Of a stretch of 64,000 nucleotides of DNA, positions 8,050 to 16,705 are shown one piece after another. A program made the translations under genes and the position numbers. Positions within the stretch are counted from its first letter, which is position 1, and each line of letters starts with the position of its first letter. The stretch spans positions 62,001 to 126,000 of the forward strand of contig VGOP01000007.1 in assembly GCA_016875875.1 (NCBI GenBank). The letters run 5' to 3'. A model generated the notes under the pieces. It had not been told where the DNA came from. It searched no databases and saw only the letters and a program-made list of their open reading frames with translations. Origin of the DNA: Chloroflexota bacterium (GTDB lineage: Bacteria > Chloroflexota > Dehalococcoidia > GIF9 > UBA5629).

Positions 8050-9291
8050 ATGAAGATGACAAGGTATTTATTATTTGCAGTTGTTGCGGCGACGGTTTTA
8101 ATCATATTGCCTTTAGCAGGGTGTGCTCCAAGCGCAGCGCCAAAAGAGAAATACGTCACCTTTTTGAGCTTGAGCGATTTAACTGGACCTGGAGCTGGGC
8201 TTGTTTTCCCTGTTGTTGAGGCTATGAACTTAGGATTTGAGGACATAAATGCAAAGGGCGGTGTTGATGGCGTAAAGTTAAACGTGATTACTGTAGATAC
8301 ACGCTATGATACAGCTCGAACGACATCAGCCTACAAGAGATATCGAACTGAACACAAGGTTGTTTATGCTTTTATTCCGCTCACTCCTGGCGTAAAAGCG
8401 TTAGAACCACTGATGAAAGTGGATAAAGTGCCTTCAATGACCCCTGCTGATGGCGAGTTTCAGGCCAAAATCGGCTGGGTTTTTCTTGCTGCTTTACCTT
8501 ACCAGGATGGCTTCGCTGCCTCTCTGGATTGGATGCTGAATGACTGGGAGGCGAAGGGGAATCCAGGGGTGCCTGTGGTGGGTTACATGTCCTGGGATAG
8601 CGCATATGGCAGAGAAGCTCTGCGTGGTGGCAAGGAGTATGCCGAGAAAATGGGGATAAAGTTGCTGAATCCAGAGTTTTTCCCCACTGGCTCTGCTGAC
8701 CACACTGTTTGGCTCAGCAGGATTAAGGATTCCGGTGCCAATTATTGCTTCATAGGTGGTGTTGACCCAACACAGAGCCTGATTTTACGGGATGCCTATA
8801 AGTTAGGGCTGACCAAGAAAATCCAGTTTGTTAGCGATTTCTGGGGACTGGATGAGAATGTTGGCCTTAAAGTCCATCCTGAGGCTACGGAAGGTGCCGT
8901 GGTTGTTAGCCCATTCGTTCGTGGGGATGAAGCCCGTAAGATTCCCTACGTTGTTGAGACGTGGAACAGATATATGAAGGCTCCGATAAGTGAGATGAAA
9001 GCTTTATTCCCGGGTGGGCTACTAATGTCCAAGCATGTCGAGCAAGCTTTGAAGATCGCCCTTAAAGATGTCGGCTATGACAAGATGGACGGTGAGGCGA
9101 TGTATGAGGCTTATCAGAAGCTGACAGGATTCGATTCCGAAGGCGTAATGGGTCCAGGGTGTGCCTACAGCCCAACAAGTCGTAAATCAAACGATTTTGT
9201 CAGATTCTACCGGGTGCAGAGCGGGAAAACCGTTCCGATAACTGACTGGATAAAAGCACCCGACGCTGTATCTCTTTATCCCAACTGGTAG
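8050..9291 (+). CDS. Solute-binding lipoprotein, branched-chain amino acid ABC-type (Peripla_BP_6)
   Basis: 413 residues with a lipoprotein signal ending in LAGC (Cys about residue 25), so it is anchored outside the membrane. The mature part has the type I periplasmic-binding layout seen in Leu/Ile/Val-type receptors: 'VTFLSLSDLTGPGAG' at the start, 'INAKGGVDGVKLNVITVDT', and later 'FIGGVDPTQSLILRDAYKLG'. The start follows AAGGAGGTG. No permease or ATPase gene is nearby, so it either uses a distant transporter or acts as a surface binding protein. Such receptors beside catabolic genes often bind aromatic acids or other organic acids, so the pathway substrate is the likely ligand (inference). 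Confidence 0.88.
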   Translation: MKMTRYLLFAVVAATVLIILPLAGCAPSAAPKEKYVTFLSLSDLTGPGAGLVFPVVEAMNLGFEDINAKGGVDGVKLNVITVDTRYDTARTTSAYKRYRTEHKVVYAFIPLTPGVKALEPLMKVDKVPSMTPADGEFQAKIGWVFLAALPYQDGFAASLDWMLNDWEAKGNPGVPVVGYMSWDSAYGREALRGGKEYAEKMGIKLLNPEFFPTGSADHTVWLSRIKDSGANYCFIGGVDPTQSLILRDAYKLGLTKKIQFVSDFWGLDENVGLKVHPEATEGAVVVSPFVRGDEARKIPYVVETWNRYMKAPISEMKALFPGGLLMSKHVEQALKIALKDVGYDKMDGEAMYEAYQKLTGFDSEGVMGPGCAYSPTSRKSNDFVRFYRVQSGKTVPITDWIKAPDAVSLYPNW

Positions 9292-9323
9292 ATGACAATG
9301 AGTAAAGTGAGAGGAGGAAAAGT

Positions 9324-10397
9324 ATGAGACGGTTTAAATTAAGCAAAGTAATTGTTGTGACTTTAGCTGTGTTTCTGTTAGTAGTGCCATTGGCTGGTTG
9401 TGCCGGGAAGCCACCGCCTGCACCTTCGCCGACACTTCCCGCTGGGACTATCAGTGTACAGCCTGTTAAGATTGACCAGGCCATGCTGAAACCACTATTG
9501 CCGATGGTCGCCAAGGCTGCCGGTCTCCCTGAGGCGGCAGCAGCAGCGCTCCCACCTTGCTTAAGCATACTGGCCATCCCTGTCAAGTTCAGTGGCTCGG
9601 GCTGGCCAGCAAATGAGTTGGTCTTTATAGACCTGGTTATACCTCCCGGTGTTGAGGTAAAAGGACTGACTCCCGGTGAAGATAGTGTCGGTATTGCCGT
9701 CGCTACAGCAGATGATGCCGGTAAGTTTGAAGTGACCGTGGAGGCCACAGCGAAGCTTAACTGGCTGCTGAATACCGATTGGTTGCCCACTGTAAAACCA
9801 GACTTGAGCAAAATCAAGCCGCTACCGAATGGTGTCTACGATATAAGGGCTACAGGCGCCAATGTTGCAACAGCTGCTACTACGACGTGGGAACTGGCAC
9901 TGATCGCACCACCGACACCGCCGGCACCACCAGCACCGCCAGCACCACCAGTGGAGCCAGGAAAGCTCTCCTTTGAAGCTGCTGAATATACCAATGCCGA
10001 GCTTGGTTTCTCGGTTAAATATCCCAAAGATTGGGCACAGCAGCCGTCTGATGTCCTTGTGTTCTATGCGGCATCACCATCTCAGGTTCCAGTTCTGTTT
10101 GTTGATGCTAAGGAGGGAGCCACTTTTGCCGAGACGCTCAAAAATTCACTGGAGGCAGCTGGCGGCTCAGGCTTCAAAGTTGTCTCTGAGAAAGAGACTA
10201 CTTTAGCTGATGGCACTAAAGCCACCGAGGCAGCGATTGAAGTAACACTGAGAGGGTTTGGAGCCAAAGGTTTTGCCCTGGGTGCGAAGAAGGATAACAA
10301 GTGGATATTGGTCACAGTGGGCACCGTAGAGCTACTGGCTAAGTACGACGAAGCTAAGTTTTCAGAGATCGTTCATACCTTACAATTCAAGAAATAG
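9324..10397 (+). CDS. Lipoprotein with C-terminal PsbP/DcrB-like domain
   Basis: 357 residues. The N terminus has a hydrophobic stretch and lipobox LAGC at about residue 28, so it is membrane anchored. A poorly recognised middle domain (about 35-195) is followed by a proline/alanine-rich linker (residues about 195-215, repeats of PPAPPAP) and a C-terminal domain beginning 'AEYTNAELGFSVKYPKDW', typical of the PsbP/DcrB-like fold. It is 32 bp downstream of the solute-binding lipoprotein and likely co-transcribed. Function is unknown; an extracytoplasmic binding or scaffold role is possible. A decayed copy of its last domain lies directly after it. Confidence 0.75.
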   Translation: MRRFKLSKVIVVTLAVFLLVVPLAGCAGKPPPAPSPTLPAGTISVQPVKIDQAMLKPLLPMVAKAAGLPEAAAAALPPCLSILAIPVKFSGSGWPANELVFIDLVIPPGVEVKGLTPGEDSVGIAVATADDAGKFEVTVEATAKLNWLLNTDWLPTVKPDLSKIKPLPNGVYDIRATGANVATAATTTWELALIAPPTPPAPPAPPAPPVEPGKLSFEAAEYTNAELGFSVKYPKDWAQQPSDVLVFYAASPSQVPVLFVDAKEGATFAETLKNSLEAAGGSGFKVVSEKETTLADGTKATEAAIEVTLRGFGAKGFALGAKKDNKWILVTVGTVELLAKYDEAKFSEIVHTLQFKK

Positions 10398-10494
10398 GAG
10401 TGTGTTTAGCAAAGGCCTAATGTCATCATGAGCACAGCGAAAGTCCTTACAGCGAAGAGACAGGCCCTTAACTTCAAGGAGTTTGGACATTAAA

Positions 10495-10715
10495 ATCAAG
10501 TCTGAGAAGGAGACTGTCCTGGCAGATGGCACTAAAGCCTTCCAGGCTGTGCACATTTGGTAATCCGATAGCCCCGATGGCAGTTTATGCACTCTCTCTT
10601 GGCACTATGAAAGATAAAGAGGGTGGTGGTTACAGTAGCTACCGTGTGACTACTGGCAAAGTTCAATTGAATGCTGTTCTCGGAGATAGGTAACACACTG
10701 CAATTCAAGAAGTAA
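10495..10715 (+). pseudogene. Decayed duplicate of the PsbP-like lipoprotein C terminus
   Basis: At 10501 a frame reads SEKETVLADGTKAFQA, matching SEKETTLADGTKATEA in the intact gene, then stops at 10561. The family's C terminus TLQFKK plus stop reappears at 10695-10715. The order and spacing match the preceding gene, so this is a relic of a tandem duplication. The rest of the 472-bp gap (10398-10869) has no gene that I can see. Confidence 0.65.
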
Positions 10716-10755
10716 GCGTACTTCTAGCTGATAGTGACAATTTGACAACGGTGAT

Positions 10756-10798
10756 GGAGGGAGAAGCCTTGTGACTGAGGCTGGGGGCTTCTCCTTCC
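10756..10798 (+). terminator. Hairpin, possible attenuator or terminator
   Basis: GGAGGGAGAAGCC (10756-10768) pairs with GGCTTCTCCTTCC (10786-10798), 13 bp with one G-T pair and a 17-nt loop. No U-tract follows, so it may be a processing or attenuation hairpin separating the lipoprotein genes from the downstream enzymes. Confidence 0.4.
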
Positions 10799-10869
10799 AG
10801 CAAAATTCGCTTGCCAATCGCTAGACAAGCTGGTTTTGCGATTCCATTCTGGAGAGAAGGAGGTTACCT

Positions 10870-11664
10870 GTGAAATATGAAGGACTTAAATTAGAGAAAT
10901 CAGAAGGCATTGCCATTCTAACTTTCAACCGTCCAGAGAAACTGAACGCTATAACTGTGGAAATGGGTGCAATGGGGTTGTCCAGGCTCCTCAGTGAAAT
11001 TCAAGAGGATGATGATATCAGGGTGTTGATTATCACCGGTGCGGGCCGAGGGTTTTGCGCCGGGGCTGATGTCAGTACTTTGGCTTCACTTACTGAACTC
11101 GCCTCGAAATTGAAAAGACAAGAAAAACTTCAGGCTGTTGGTGCTTTTGCGAGGCAGCTATATGACTTGGATAAGCCAGTTATTGCAGCAATCAACGGTG
11201 TGGCTGCAGGAGCCGGGGTGTCCATCGCTCTGCTTTCGGATATCAGAATTGCTTCTGAGAATGCCAGGTTCGGTATGGTTTTTGTGTCTAGGGGCTTAAT
11301 TCCAGACTGTGGGGCTACGTTCTTGATGCCCAGAATGCTCGGTACCGGCAAGTCATTTGAGTTGATGTATACAGGTGACCTTATTGATGCTGAAGAGGCA
11401 GAGCGTATAGGTCTGGTCAATAAGGTTGTTCCACATAACAGACTAATGGATGAGGCCATGATTTGGGCCAAGCGGCTGGCCAAAGCACCGCCGTTGACGC
11501 TGGCGCAGATTAGGCGTGCTGTTCATAGCGGGTTGTTGAACAACCTTGAGCAGCAGTTATACTTTGAAACATATGCCCAGAATTTCCTCTTTGGGACAGA
11601 AGATTTCTTGGAGGGCGTTAACTCGTTCCTGGAAAAGCGTGAACCGCAATTCAAGGGTCGGTGA
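10870..11664 (+). CDS. Enoyl-CoA hydratase/isomerase family protein
   Basis: 264 residues, full crotonase length, GTG start at 10870 after AAGGAGG. Motifs: 'LTFNRPEKLNAI' near residue 20, first oxyanion segment 'GAGRGFCAGADV', second 'NGVAAGAGVSIALLSDIR', then 'SRGLIPDCGATFLMPRMLG' where the catalytic Glu of true hydratases would lie; Asp is seen in this position, as in isomerase-type members. The C-terminal oligomerisation helices are present. It probably hydrates or isomerises an unsaturated acyl-CoA of the pathway. It is followed after 47 bp by the large flavoprotein fusion. Confidence 0.9.
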   Translation: MKYEGLKLEKSEGIAILTFNRPEKLNAITVEMGAMGLSRLLSEIQEDDDIRVLIITGAGRGFCAGADVSTLASLTELASKLKRQEKLQAVGAFARQLYDLDKPVIAAINGVAAGAGVSIALLSDIRIASENARFGMVFVSRGLIPDCGATFLMPRMLGTGKSFELMYTGDLIDAEEAERIGLVNKVVPHNRLMDEAMIWAKRLAKAPPLTLAQIRRAVHSGLLNNLEQQLYFETYAQNFLFGTEDFLEGVNSFLEKREPQFKGR

Positions 11665-11711
11665 TAGAAGTCGTTGAAGGCGATTAGCATGAACGAAGCA
11701 AGGAGACAAAA

Positions 11712-14363
11712 GTGAAAGATTATGATGTCGTAGTCATTGGCGCCGGTCTGGGAGGTCTGTCCTCGGCAACCTTTTTGGCCAAGACAGGGAAAAAGGTATT
11801 GCTTCTAGAAAAGCATAATGTTCCCGGAGGATATGCCTCATCATTCATCCGCGGGCGGTTCGAGTTCGAGATTGCGCTCCATGAGCTCTCTGGGCTGGGG
11901 AATGAGAGCAATAAAGGGCCTGTTTGGCGAATATTGAAAGAATGTGGGGTTATTCCGAGGGTGGAATTCATCCCCATTCCAGATTTTTATCGTGCTGTTG
12001 TCCTGCCCGATGTGGACATCGTCGTGCCTATCGGGCGTCAAAATTTCGAGGAAACCCTCTGCAACCAGTTTCCTAAAGACGCTGAAGGAATCAAGCAGTT
12101 CAGTGCTACGATGTTCGATTTTGCCGAAGAGGCATTGAGGGCAAATCGAGTGGGAATGAAGGCAGTCATGGAAGAGCCCTCAAAATTTTCTACCCTACTT
12201 GCTAATTACGGTCGTACATTGACTGAAGTGCTCAATCCGCTGGTATCCGATGATAGGGCACGCACTGTGCTAAGTGAAACTTGTGGATACTATTGCCAAC
12301 CTCCATCAAAGTGCTCGTTTCTCATCTACGCTTTAGGCACGGTGAGCTATCTCAAATTTGGGCCAGCACATATAAAAGGGAAATCACAGGCCTTGTCTCA
12401 GGCCTTCGTTGACACCATTGAGGAGTATGGTGGAGATGTGTGGCTAAATAATGGTGCAGAACGTATTCTCACCTCTGGTGATAAAGTCAGGGGTGTGGTG
12501 GCCGAAGATGGCACTGAGATCGCTTGCAAATACGTAGTATGCAATGCCAACCCGTTGATTACATGCCTTGGACTAATCGGTAAGGAGAATGTTCCCGACT
12601 GGTACCTGAGGCGCCTGGGGGCATGGTCTGGAGGTGCATCTACGTTTAATATTTATCTGGGTCTGGATTGCACTTGTGCAAAACTGGGCCTTACAACGCA
12701 TGAAAACTTCGTCAATATTGGAACTGACTTGGACAAACAGCACGAGAGCATGAGGCACAGCATCACCCTTGAACCCTACGGGACAGCGGTTACAGCTTAT
12801 AACGTGGTGGATGCGGAATTTTCTCCACCCGGTACCGCCTCAGTGGTTCTCACTATGATAGCCTATGCGGAACCATGGCTAAAGCTCTCTCCATCTGAGT
12901 ATGTGAAGACGAAGAATCTGCTAGCAGACAAGTTCATTGGTTTTGCAGAGAAGATAGCGCCCGGCCTGAGAGACCATATTGAAGTGATGGAAATCGCTAC
13001 ACCACTGACTAATGTGAGGTACACCGGAAATCCAGGTGGTAGCATCATCGGATTTGATGAAAACTATCAGGGCACAGGGCAAGTGCATTTGCCTAACCGT
13101 GGGCCACTGGAGGGTCTCTATTTTGCTGGTGCCTGGGTGAACATAGGTGGTGGCTTTGAGACATGCATTGTCTCTGGATATCTGGCGGCAAGGGAAGCGC
13201 TAGATGACATGGAGCGGGGAGGGCGTGATGTAGCTGTAATGGAGAAGTTGCAGAGCCAGCTCGCAAAGCAGGCAGAAGGTGCACCTCAATTGAAAGGCAC
13301 CCTGCTGGCTCAGGCTGAAAGAACTATGACTAAACTACATCCCAACCGTGTTTCTCTAAAAGTCAAGGAGATTATAGAGGAGACTCAAAGCACCAAGACC
13401 CTGCGGATGGGACGAGTAGACGGAACGTTACCATATTTTAGGCCAGGCCAGTATATCAATCTATTTGTCAATATTGATGGGGTCTTAACCTCTCGTCCCT
13501 ACAGCATCTCATCCGTTCCTGGAAAACCGTATTATGATATCACCGTACGACGAATGGAGCCGGGCTTTGTCTCTCATTATCTGCTGGACAAGGTAAAGCC
13601 AGGGGATGCCTTCGAATCCACCTCACCAAACGGAAAATTCTATTGCGAGCCGTTGATTGACCCTTCCGACTTAGTCTTTCTCGCTGGCGGCAGTGGCATA
13701 ACCCCCTTCGTGTCCATCATTAGGGAAGTGACACGACAGAGCTTGCCTGTAAATATCCATCTGCTCTATGGCAGCCGAAGCCCAGCAGATATAATCTTTG
13801 GAGACGAGCTAAAAGAGATTGCCAAGAAGCACCCAAATGTAAAGGTGAACTTTGTTATCAGCGAGCCTCCAAAAGGATGGTCGGGGCTTTGTGGTCTACT
13901 GGATGCGAAGATGATATCCTCTCTAGTTGGCTCAGTCGACGGCAAGAAGTTTTTCCTGTGCGGCCCAGCTCAGATGCACATTTTATGCGAGGGAGCACTT
14001 AAAGCGTTAGGGGTGCCTTTAAGGTGTATAAAGAAGGAAGCTTACGGTCCGCCGGCGGATATTACATCAGAACCTGGCTGGCCAGGAATCTCACTGAAGA
14101 CGGAATTTGAAGTTTTTGAGGAAAGGTCTGGTCGGACTATTAAAGCCAGGGCGGGTGAGCCGTTGATGATATCGCTCGAGCGTGCTGGGCTGGTGGTTCC
14201 AGCCATCTGTCGTTCTGGAGAATGCACCGCCTGCAGAACTCGGCTTGTTACCGGCAAGGTTTTCGCTCCGGCAAGAGTACAGCGGCGTTGGGTGGATGAA
14301 AAATCAAGCTATATCCATCCCTGCATGAGCTATCCGTTGGACAACCTGCGTATCAGATTGTAA
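11712..14363 (+). CDS. Fusion: CrtI-like FAD oxidoreductase + ferredoxin reductase + 2Fe-2S ferredoxin
   Basis: 883 residues read without interruption from GTG 11712 (AGGAGACAAAA upstream). Residues 1 to about 505 are phytoene desaturase/retinol saturase-like: 'VVVIGAGLGGLSSATFL' plus 'EKHNVPGGYASSF', and a C-terminal FAD segment 'GLYFAGAWVNIGGGFE'. Residues about 550-785 form a ferredoxin-NADP reductase module with the FAD motif RPYSISS, NAD pocket 'LAGGSGITPF' and 'FLCGPAQMH'. Residues about 795-883 are a plant-type 2Fe-2S ferredoxin with Cys 833, 838, 841 and 871. The three parts make a self-contained electron chain between NAD(P)H and a desaturase/saturase-like flavin site. Reduction or dehydrogenation of a hydrophobic polyene-like substrate is inferred. 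Confidence 0.88.
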   Translation: MKDYDVVVIGAGLGGLSSATFLAKTGKKVLLLEKHNVPGGYASSFIRGRFEFEIALHELSGLGNESNKGPVWRILKECGVIPRVEFIPIPDFYRAVVLPDVDIVVPIGRQNFEETLCNQFPKDAEGIKQFSATMFDFAEEALRANRVGMKAVMEEPSKFSTLLANYGRTLTEVLNPLVSDDRARTVLSETCGYYCQPPSKCSFLIYALGTVSYLKFGPAHIKGKSQALSQAFVDTIEEYGGDVWLNNGAERILTSGDKVRGVVAEDGTEIACKYVVCNANPLITCLGLIGKENVPDWYLRRLGAWSGGASTFNIYLGLDCTCAKLGLTTHENFVNIGTDLDKQHESMRHSITLEPYGTAVTAYNVVDAEFSPPGTASVVLTMIAYAEPWLKLSPSEYVKTKNLLADKFIGFAEKIAPGLRDHIEVMEIATPLTNVRYTGNPGGSIIGFDENYQGTGQVHLPNRGPLEGLYFAGAWVNIGGGFETCIVSGYLAAREALDDMERGGRDVAVMEKLQSQLAKQAEGAPQLKGTLLAQAERTMTKLHPNRVSLKVKEIIEETQSTKTLRMGRVDGTLPYFRPGQYINLFVNIDGVLTSRPYSISSVPGKPYYDITVRRMEPGFVSHYLLDKVKPGDAFESTSPNGKFYCEPLIDPSDLVFLAGGSGITPFVSIIREVTRQSLPVNIHLLYGSRSPADIIFGDELKEIAKKHPNVKVNFVISEPPKGWSGLCGLLDAKMISSLVGSVDGKKFFLCGPAQMHILCEGALKALGVPLRCIKKEAYGPPADITSEPGWPGISLKTEFEVFEERSGRTIKARAGEPLMISLERAGLVVPAICRSGECTACRTRLVTGKVFAPARVQRRWVDEKSSYIHPCMSYPLDNLRIRL

Positions 14364-14405
14364 CTCTATGCTATAAGACATTTTAACAACGTAAGGAGGT
14401 GGCAA

Positions 14406-14774
14406 ATGGCAAAAGTGAAGGTAAAAAAGGGGGAGGAGCTCAATGGGCTTGGTGAGATGCTCAAGGAGACTATGGACACAAACCTCAAGGACCCCAAGAA
14501 ATATAAGAGCATTGAGAAGCTGAAAGGAAGCGTAGTCATCAAGGAGTCCACGTCAGGTGTGGCCGTTACCCTCCATCTCAATCAAGGCAACCTGGAGCTG
14601 CATAATGATGCCATAGATAAGCCAACTGCATACATGGAAGCCAGATTTGAGAACCTAGCCTATATCAGTTGTGGCAAACTCAGCCCCATAGTGGCTATGC
14701 TCACCGGAAAGCTGAAAGCGGGGGGTAATCCTTTATTATTGCTCAAGATTTCAAACATAACGGTACTGAAATAG
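14406..14774 (+). CDS. SCP2 sterol-binding domain protein (first of two)
   Basis: 122 residues, about one SCP2 domain. After a charged N terminus, 'KLKGSVVIKES', 'AVTLHLNQGNLELH', 'KPTAYMEARFENLAYISCGKLSPI' and 'MLTGKLKAGGNPLLLLKI' follow the SCP2 order of strands and the final helix, including the typical '(M)xTGKLKxxG' turn. SCP2 domains bind lipids, sterols or fatty acyl-CoA in a hydrophobic tunnel. It starts 42 bp after the flavoprotein fusion with AAGGAGG in front, so it is co-transcribed. It may shield or deliver the hydrophobic pathway substrate (inference). Confidence 0.8.
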   Translation: MAKVKVKKGEELNGLGEMLKETMDTNLKDPKKYKSIEKLKGSVVIKESTSGVAVTLHLNQGNLELHNDAIDKPTAYMEARFENLAYISCGKLSPIVAMLTGKLKAGGNPLLLLKISNITVLK

Positions 14775-14913
14775 GGTAGTTTGCGTCATCACAGACTCTT
14801 AGATGTAGATCACAGGTTTTCAGCAAGGGGGTGAGAATGGCTGTGTATTACTTCTCGACGAACTGAGATAAGTGTTATAATGGAGAGCCGAAATTTATCA
14901 GAGGAGGTTTAGA

Positions 14914-15324
14914 ATGGCTATTTTGTTCGGGTCACAAGAATGGGCAGATGCTATGAAACAAGCAATTGCCAAGAGCCAGCCGTACAAAGAGGCGGCTAAG
15001 AACTGGGAAGGAGACATGTACATTATCGTGGAGCCTGATACAGCGTACAAACATAGAAATATTATGTATGTTGACCTGTGGCATGGTGAGTGTCGCGAGG
15101 CCCTGGCAGTCAAGGACGAAGGTGCGAAGAATCCCAAATACCGTATATTTGGCCCATTCACCGCAATGAAGGCGATACTGGACAAAAAAGTCGATCCTGT
15201 CCAGTCCATGATGACCGGCAAGATTAAGGTCAAAGGTGACATGGCCCAAATCATGAGGATGCCCAGAGCAGCCGTGGAACTGGTCAGCTGTATGACCGCA
15301 TTCGAGACCGTGTTCCCTGATTAG
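14914..15324 (+). CDS. SCP2 sterol-binding domain protein (second of two)
   Basis: 136 residues with a strong AGAGGAGG ribosome site. The SCP2 signature is clear: 'GDMYIIVEPD', 'MYVDLWHGECREAL', 'YRIFGPFTAMKAILDKKVDP' and 'MMTGKIKVKGDMAQIMRM'. It is divergent from its neighbour at 14406, so the pair is not a recent duplication. The 139-bp gap between them holds no other gene. As a lipid/acyl-CoA binding protein in the same operon it supports a water-insoluble substrate or intermediate. Cytoplasmic; no signal peptide. Confidence 0.85.
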   Translation: MAILFGSQEWADAMKQAIAKSQPYKEAAKNWEGDMYIIVEPDTAYKHRNIMYVDLWHGECREALAVKDEGAKNPKYRIFGPFTAMKAILDKKVDPVQSMMTGKIKVKGDMAQIMRMPRAAVELVSCMTAFETVFPD

Positions 15325-15375
15325 GCAATTATCCTACAGTGAAGCTAAACCTGGACGGGTTATAACTATTGGCTG

Positions 15376-15404
15376 TTGACATAATGTAATATGTTAACGT
15401 AATT
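15376..15404 (+). promoter_or_regulatory. TTGACA element and possible second MarR-type operator before the Fe-ADH
   Basis: TTGACA lies at 15376-15381. At 15389-15404 the sequence ATATGTTAACGTAATT matches the operator region at 4360-4375 in 12 of 16 positions, including the ATATGTTA half. A convincing -10 box at 16-18 bp is not seen. It could be an internal operator letting the same regulator control the second half of the cluster. Confidence 0.35.
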
Positions 15405-15426
15405 AATTTATGGAGAGGAGGTAGCT

Positions 15427-16593
15427 ATGTGGTACTTTGTAACTCCAGAGGTTGTTTTTGGGCAAGATGCGCTGAGTCGCCTGGCTGAAATGAAGGGAAA
15501 GTCGGCTTTCATCGTTACGGATAAGAACATAGTAAGCTTGGGCTTAATTGATAGGGTCAAGGAACAGCTTTCTCAGGCGGGGATAAAGGCCACTGTCTTT
15601 GATGAGGTTGAGCCTGACCCATCACTGCAGACGGTAAGGAAAGGTGTGGCCTTGATGAACCAGTCTGGACCGGACTTAGTGGTAGCGGTGGGTGGAGGCT
15701 CAGTTATGGATGCAGCCAAGGCCATGCGGGTGGAATATGAAAGGCCAGATATAAAGCCAGAGGAGATAAATCCATTTATTTCAGATTTGGGTCTAGGCGC
15801 AAAATGCAAGCTTGTTTGTGTTGCCACAACTTCAGGCACAGGTGCCGAGGCAACCTTTGCGGTAGTGTTGACCGACACGGCTGACCAGAGGAAGCTAAGC
15901 CTTATCAATCGTGAGATTGTCCCTGATATCGCTATCGTAGACCCAGAACTTGCGCGGGGTATGCCCCCTGGGATTACTGCGAATACAGGCATGGATGCGC
16001 TGACCCATGCCGTCGAGGGATTTACCTGTACCTGGAACAACGACTTCACCGATGGCCTCTGCATAAAATCTATACAGCTTATTTTCCAGTATCTCCCCAG
16101 AGCCGTTAAAGATGGCAATGACATGGAAGCCAGGGAAAAGATGCACAATGCTGCCTGTATCGCTGGTATCGGGTTCATCAATTCACTTGCATCCTTGGCA
16201 CATGCTACAGGCCATTCTCTGGGCGCTGTTTTCCATACACCTCATGGCAGAGCGGTGGGTCTGTTTTTGCCCTACACCATTGAGTTCATCGGGGATGCTC
16301 GCGAGGAACTCTGGGCGGAGATAGCTTATTCTCTGAGATTGACGGTGCCTAAAGGGAAAAAGGCAGCATCGGTTCTGGCTCAGGCAATACGTGACCTGGC
16401 ACGAACTATCAAGGAGCCGCTGAGCCTTAAGGAGCTAGGCATACCATGGGACAAGGTTAATAATTCTATGCAGAAGCTGATAGACAACACCATGGCCGAT
16501 GGTTCACTAATTGTCTCTGCCAGAGTACCTAACGAGGCAGAAACTGAGAAGCTCTTTCACTATGCTTATGAAGGAAAATCCATAGATTTTTGA
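15427..16593 (+). CDS. Iron-containing alcohol dehydrogenase
   Basis: 388 residues, standard length for the group III (iron) alcohol dehydrogenases. The NAD(P)-binding stretch 'VAVGGGSVMDAAKAM' and the metal-binding region 'MDALTHAVEGF' followed by 'LAHATGHSLGAVFHTPHG' are intact, supplying the Asp and His ligands. ATG 15427 follows GAGAGGAGG. It interconverts a primary alcohol and aldehyde with NAD(P). The next gene is an aldehyde:ferredoxin oxidoreductase, so the pair probably oxidises a pathway alcohol through aldehyde to acid. Confidence 0.93.
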   Translation: MWYFVTPEVVFGQDALSRLAEMKGKSAFIVTDKNIVSLGLIDRVKEQLSQAGIKATVFDEVEPDPSLQTVRKGVALMNQSGPDLVVAVGGGSVMDAAKAMRVEYERPDIKPEEINPFISDLGLGAKCKLVCVATTSGTGAEATFAVVLTDTADQRKLSLINREIVPDIAIVDPELARGMPPGITANTGMDALTHAVEGFTCTWNNDFTDGLCIKSIQLIFQYLPRAVKDGNDMEAREKMHNAACIAGIGFINSLASLAHATGHSLGAVFHTPHGRAVGLFLPYTIEFIGDAREELWAEIAYSLRLTVPKGKKAASVLAQAIRDLARTIKEPLSLKELGIPWDKVNNSMQKLIDNTMADGSLIVSARVPNEAETEKLFHYAYEGKSIDF

Positions 16594-16610
16594 GGCGAGT
16601 AGAGATTGCC

Positions 16611-16652
16611 ACGGCTGTTCCCTCGTTTACACGGGACGCCTGGCAATGACAG
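16611..16652. repeat. Short palindromic repeat, GAGATTGCCAC...GGCAATGACAG family
   Basis: AGAGATTGCCACGG and CCTGGCAATGACAG flank a short loop. The same ends recur at 18616, 23353, 31842, 31947, 32707 and 41081. Intergenic, between the Fe-ADH and AOR genes. Confidence 0.7.
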
Positions 16653-16705
16653 AATAAGAGATATTTCTGGCAATGAGGAAGCAACAAAAATAAGGAGGCA
16701 GGAAA

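Noticed and set aside
9895-9960. CCACCAGCACCGCC-type run as a CRISPR or DNA repeat
   Set aside because: It encodes a proline/alanine-rich linker between two protein domains, in frame.
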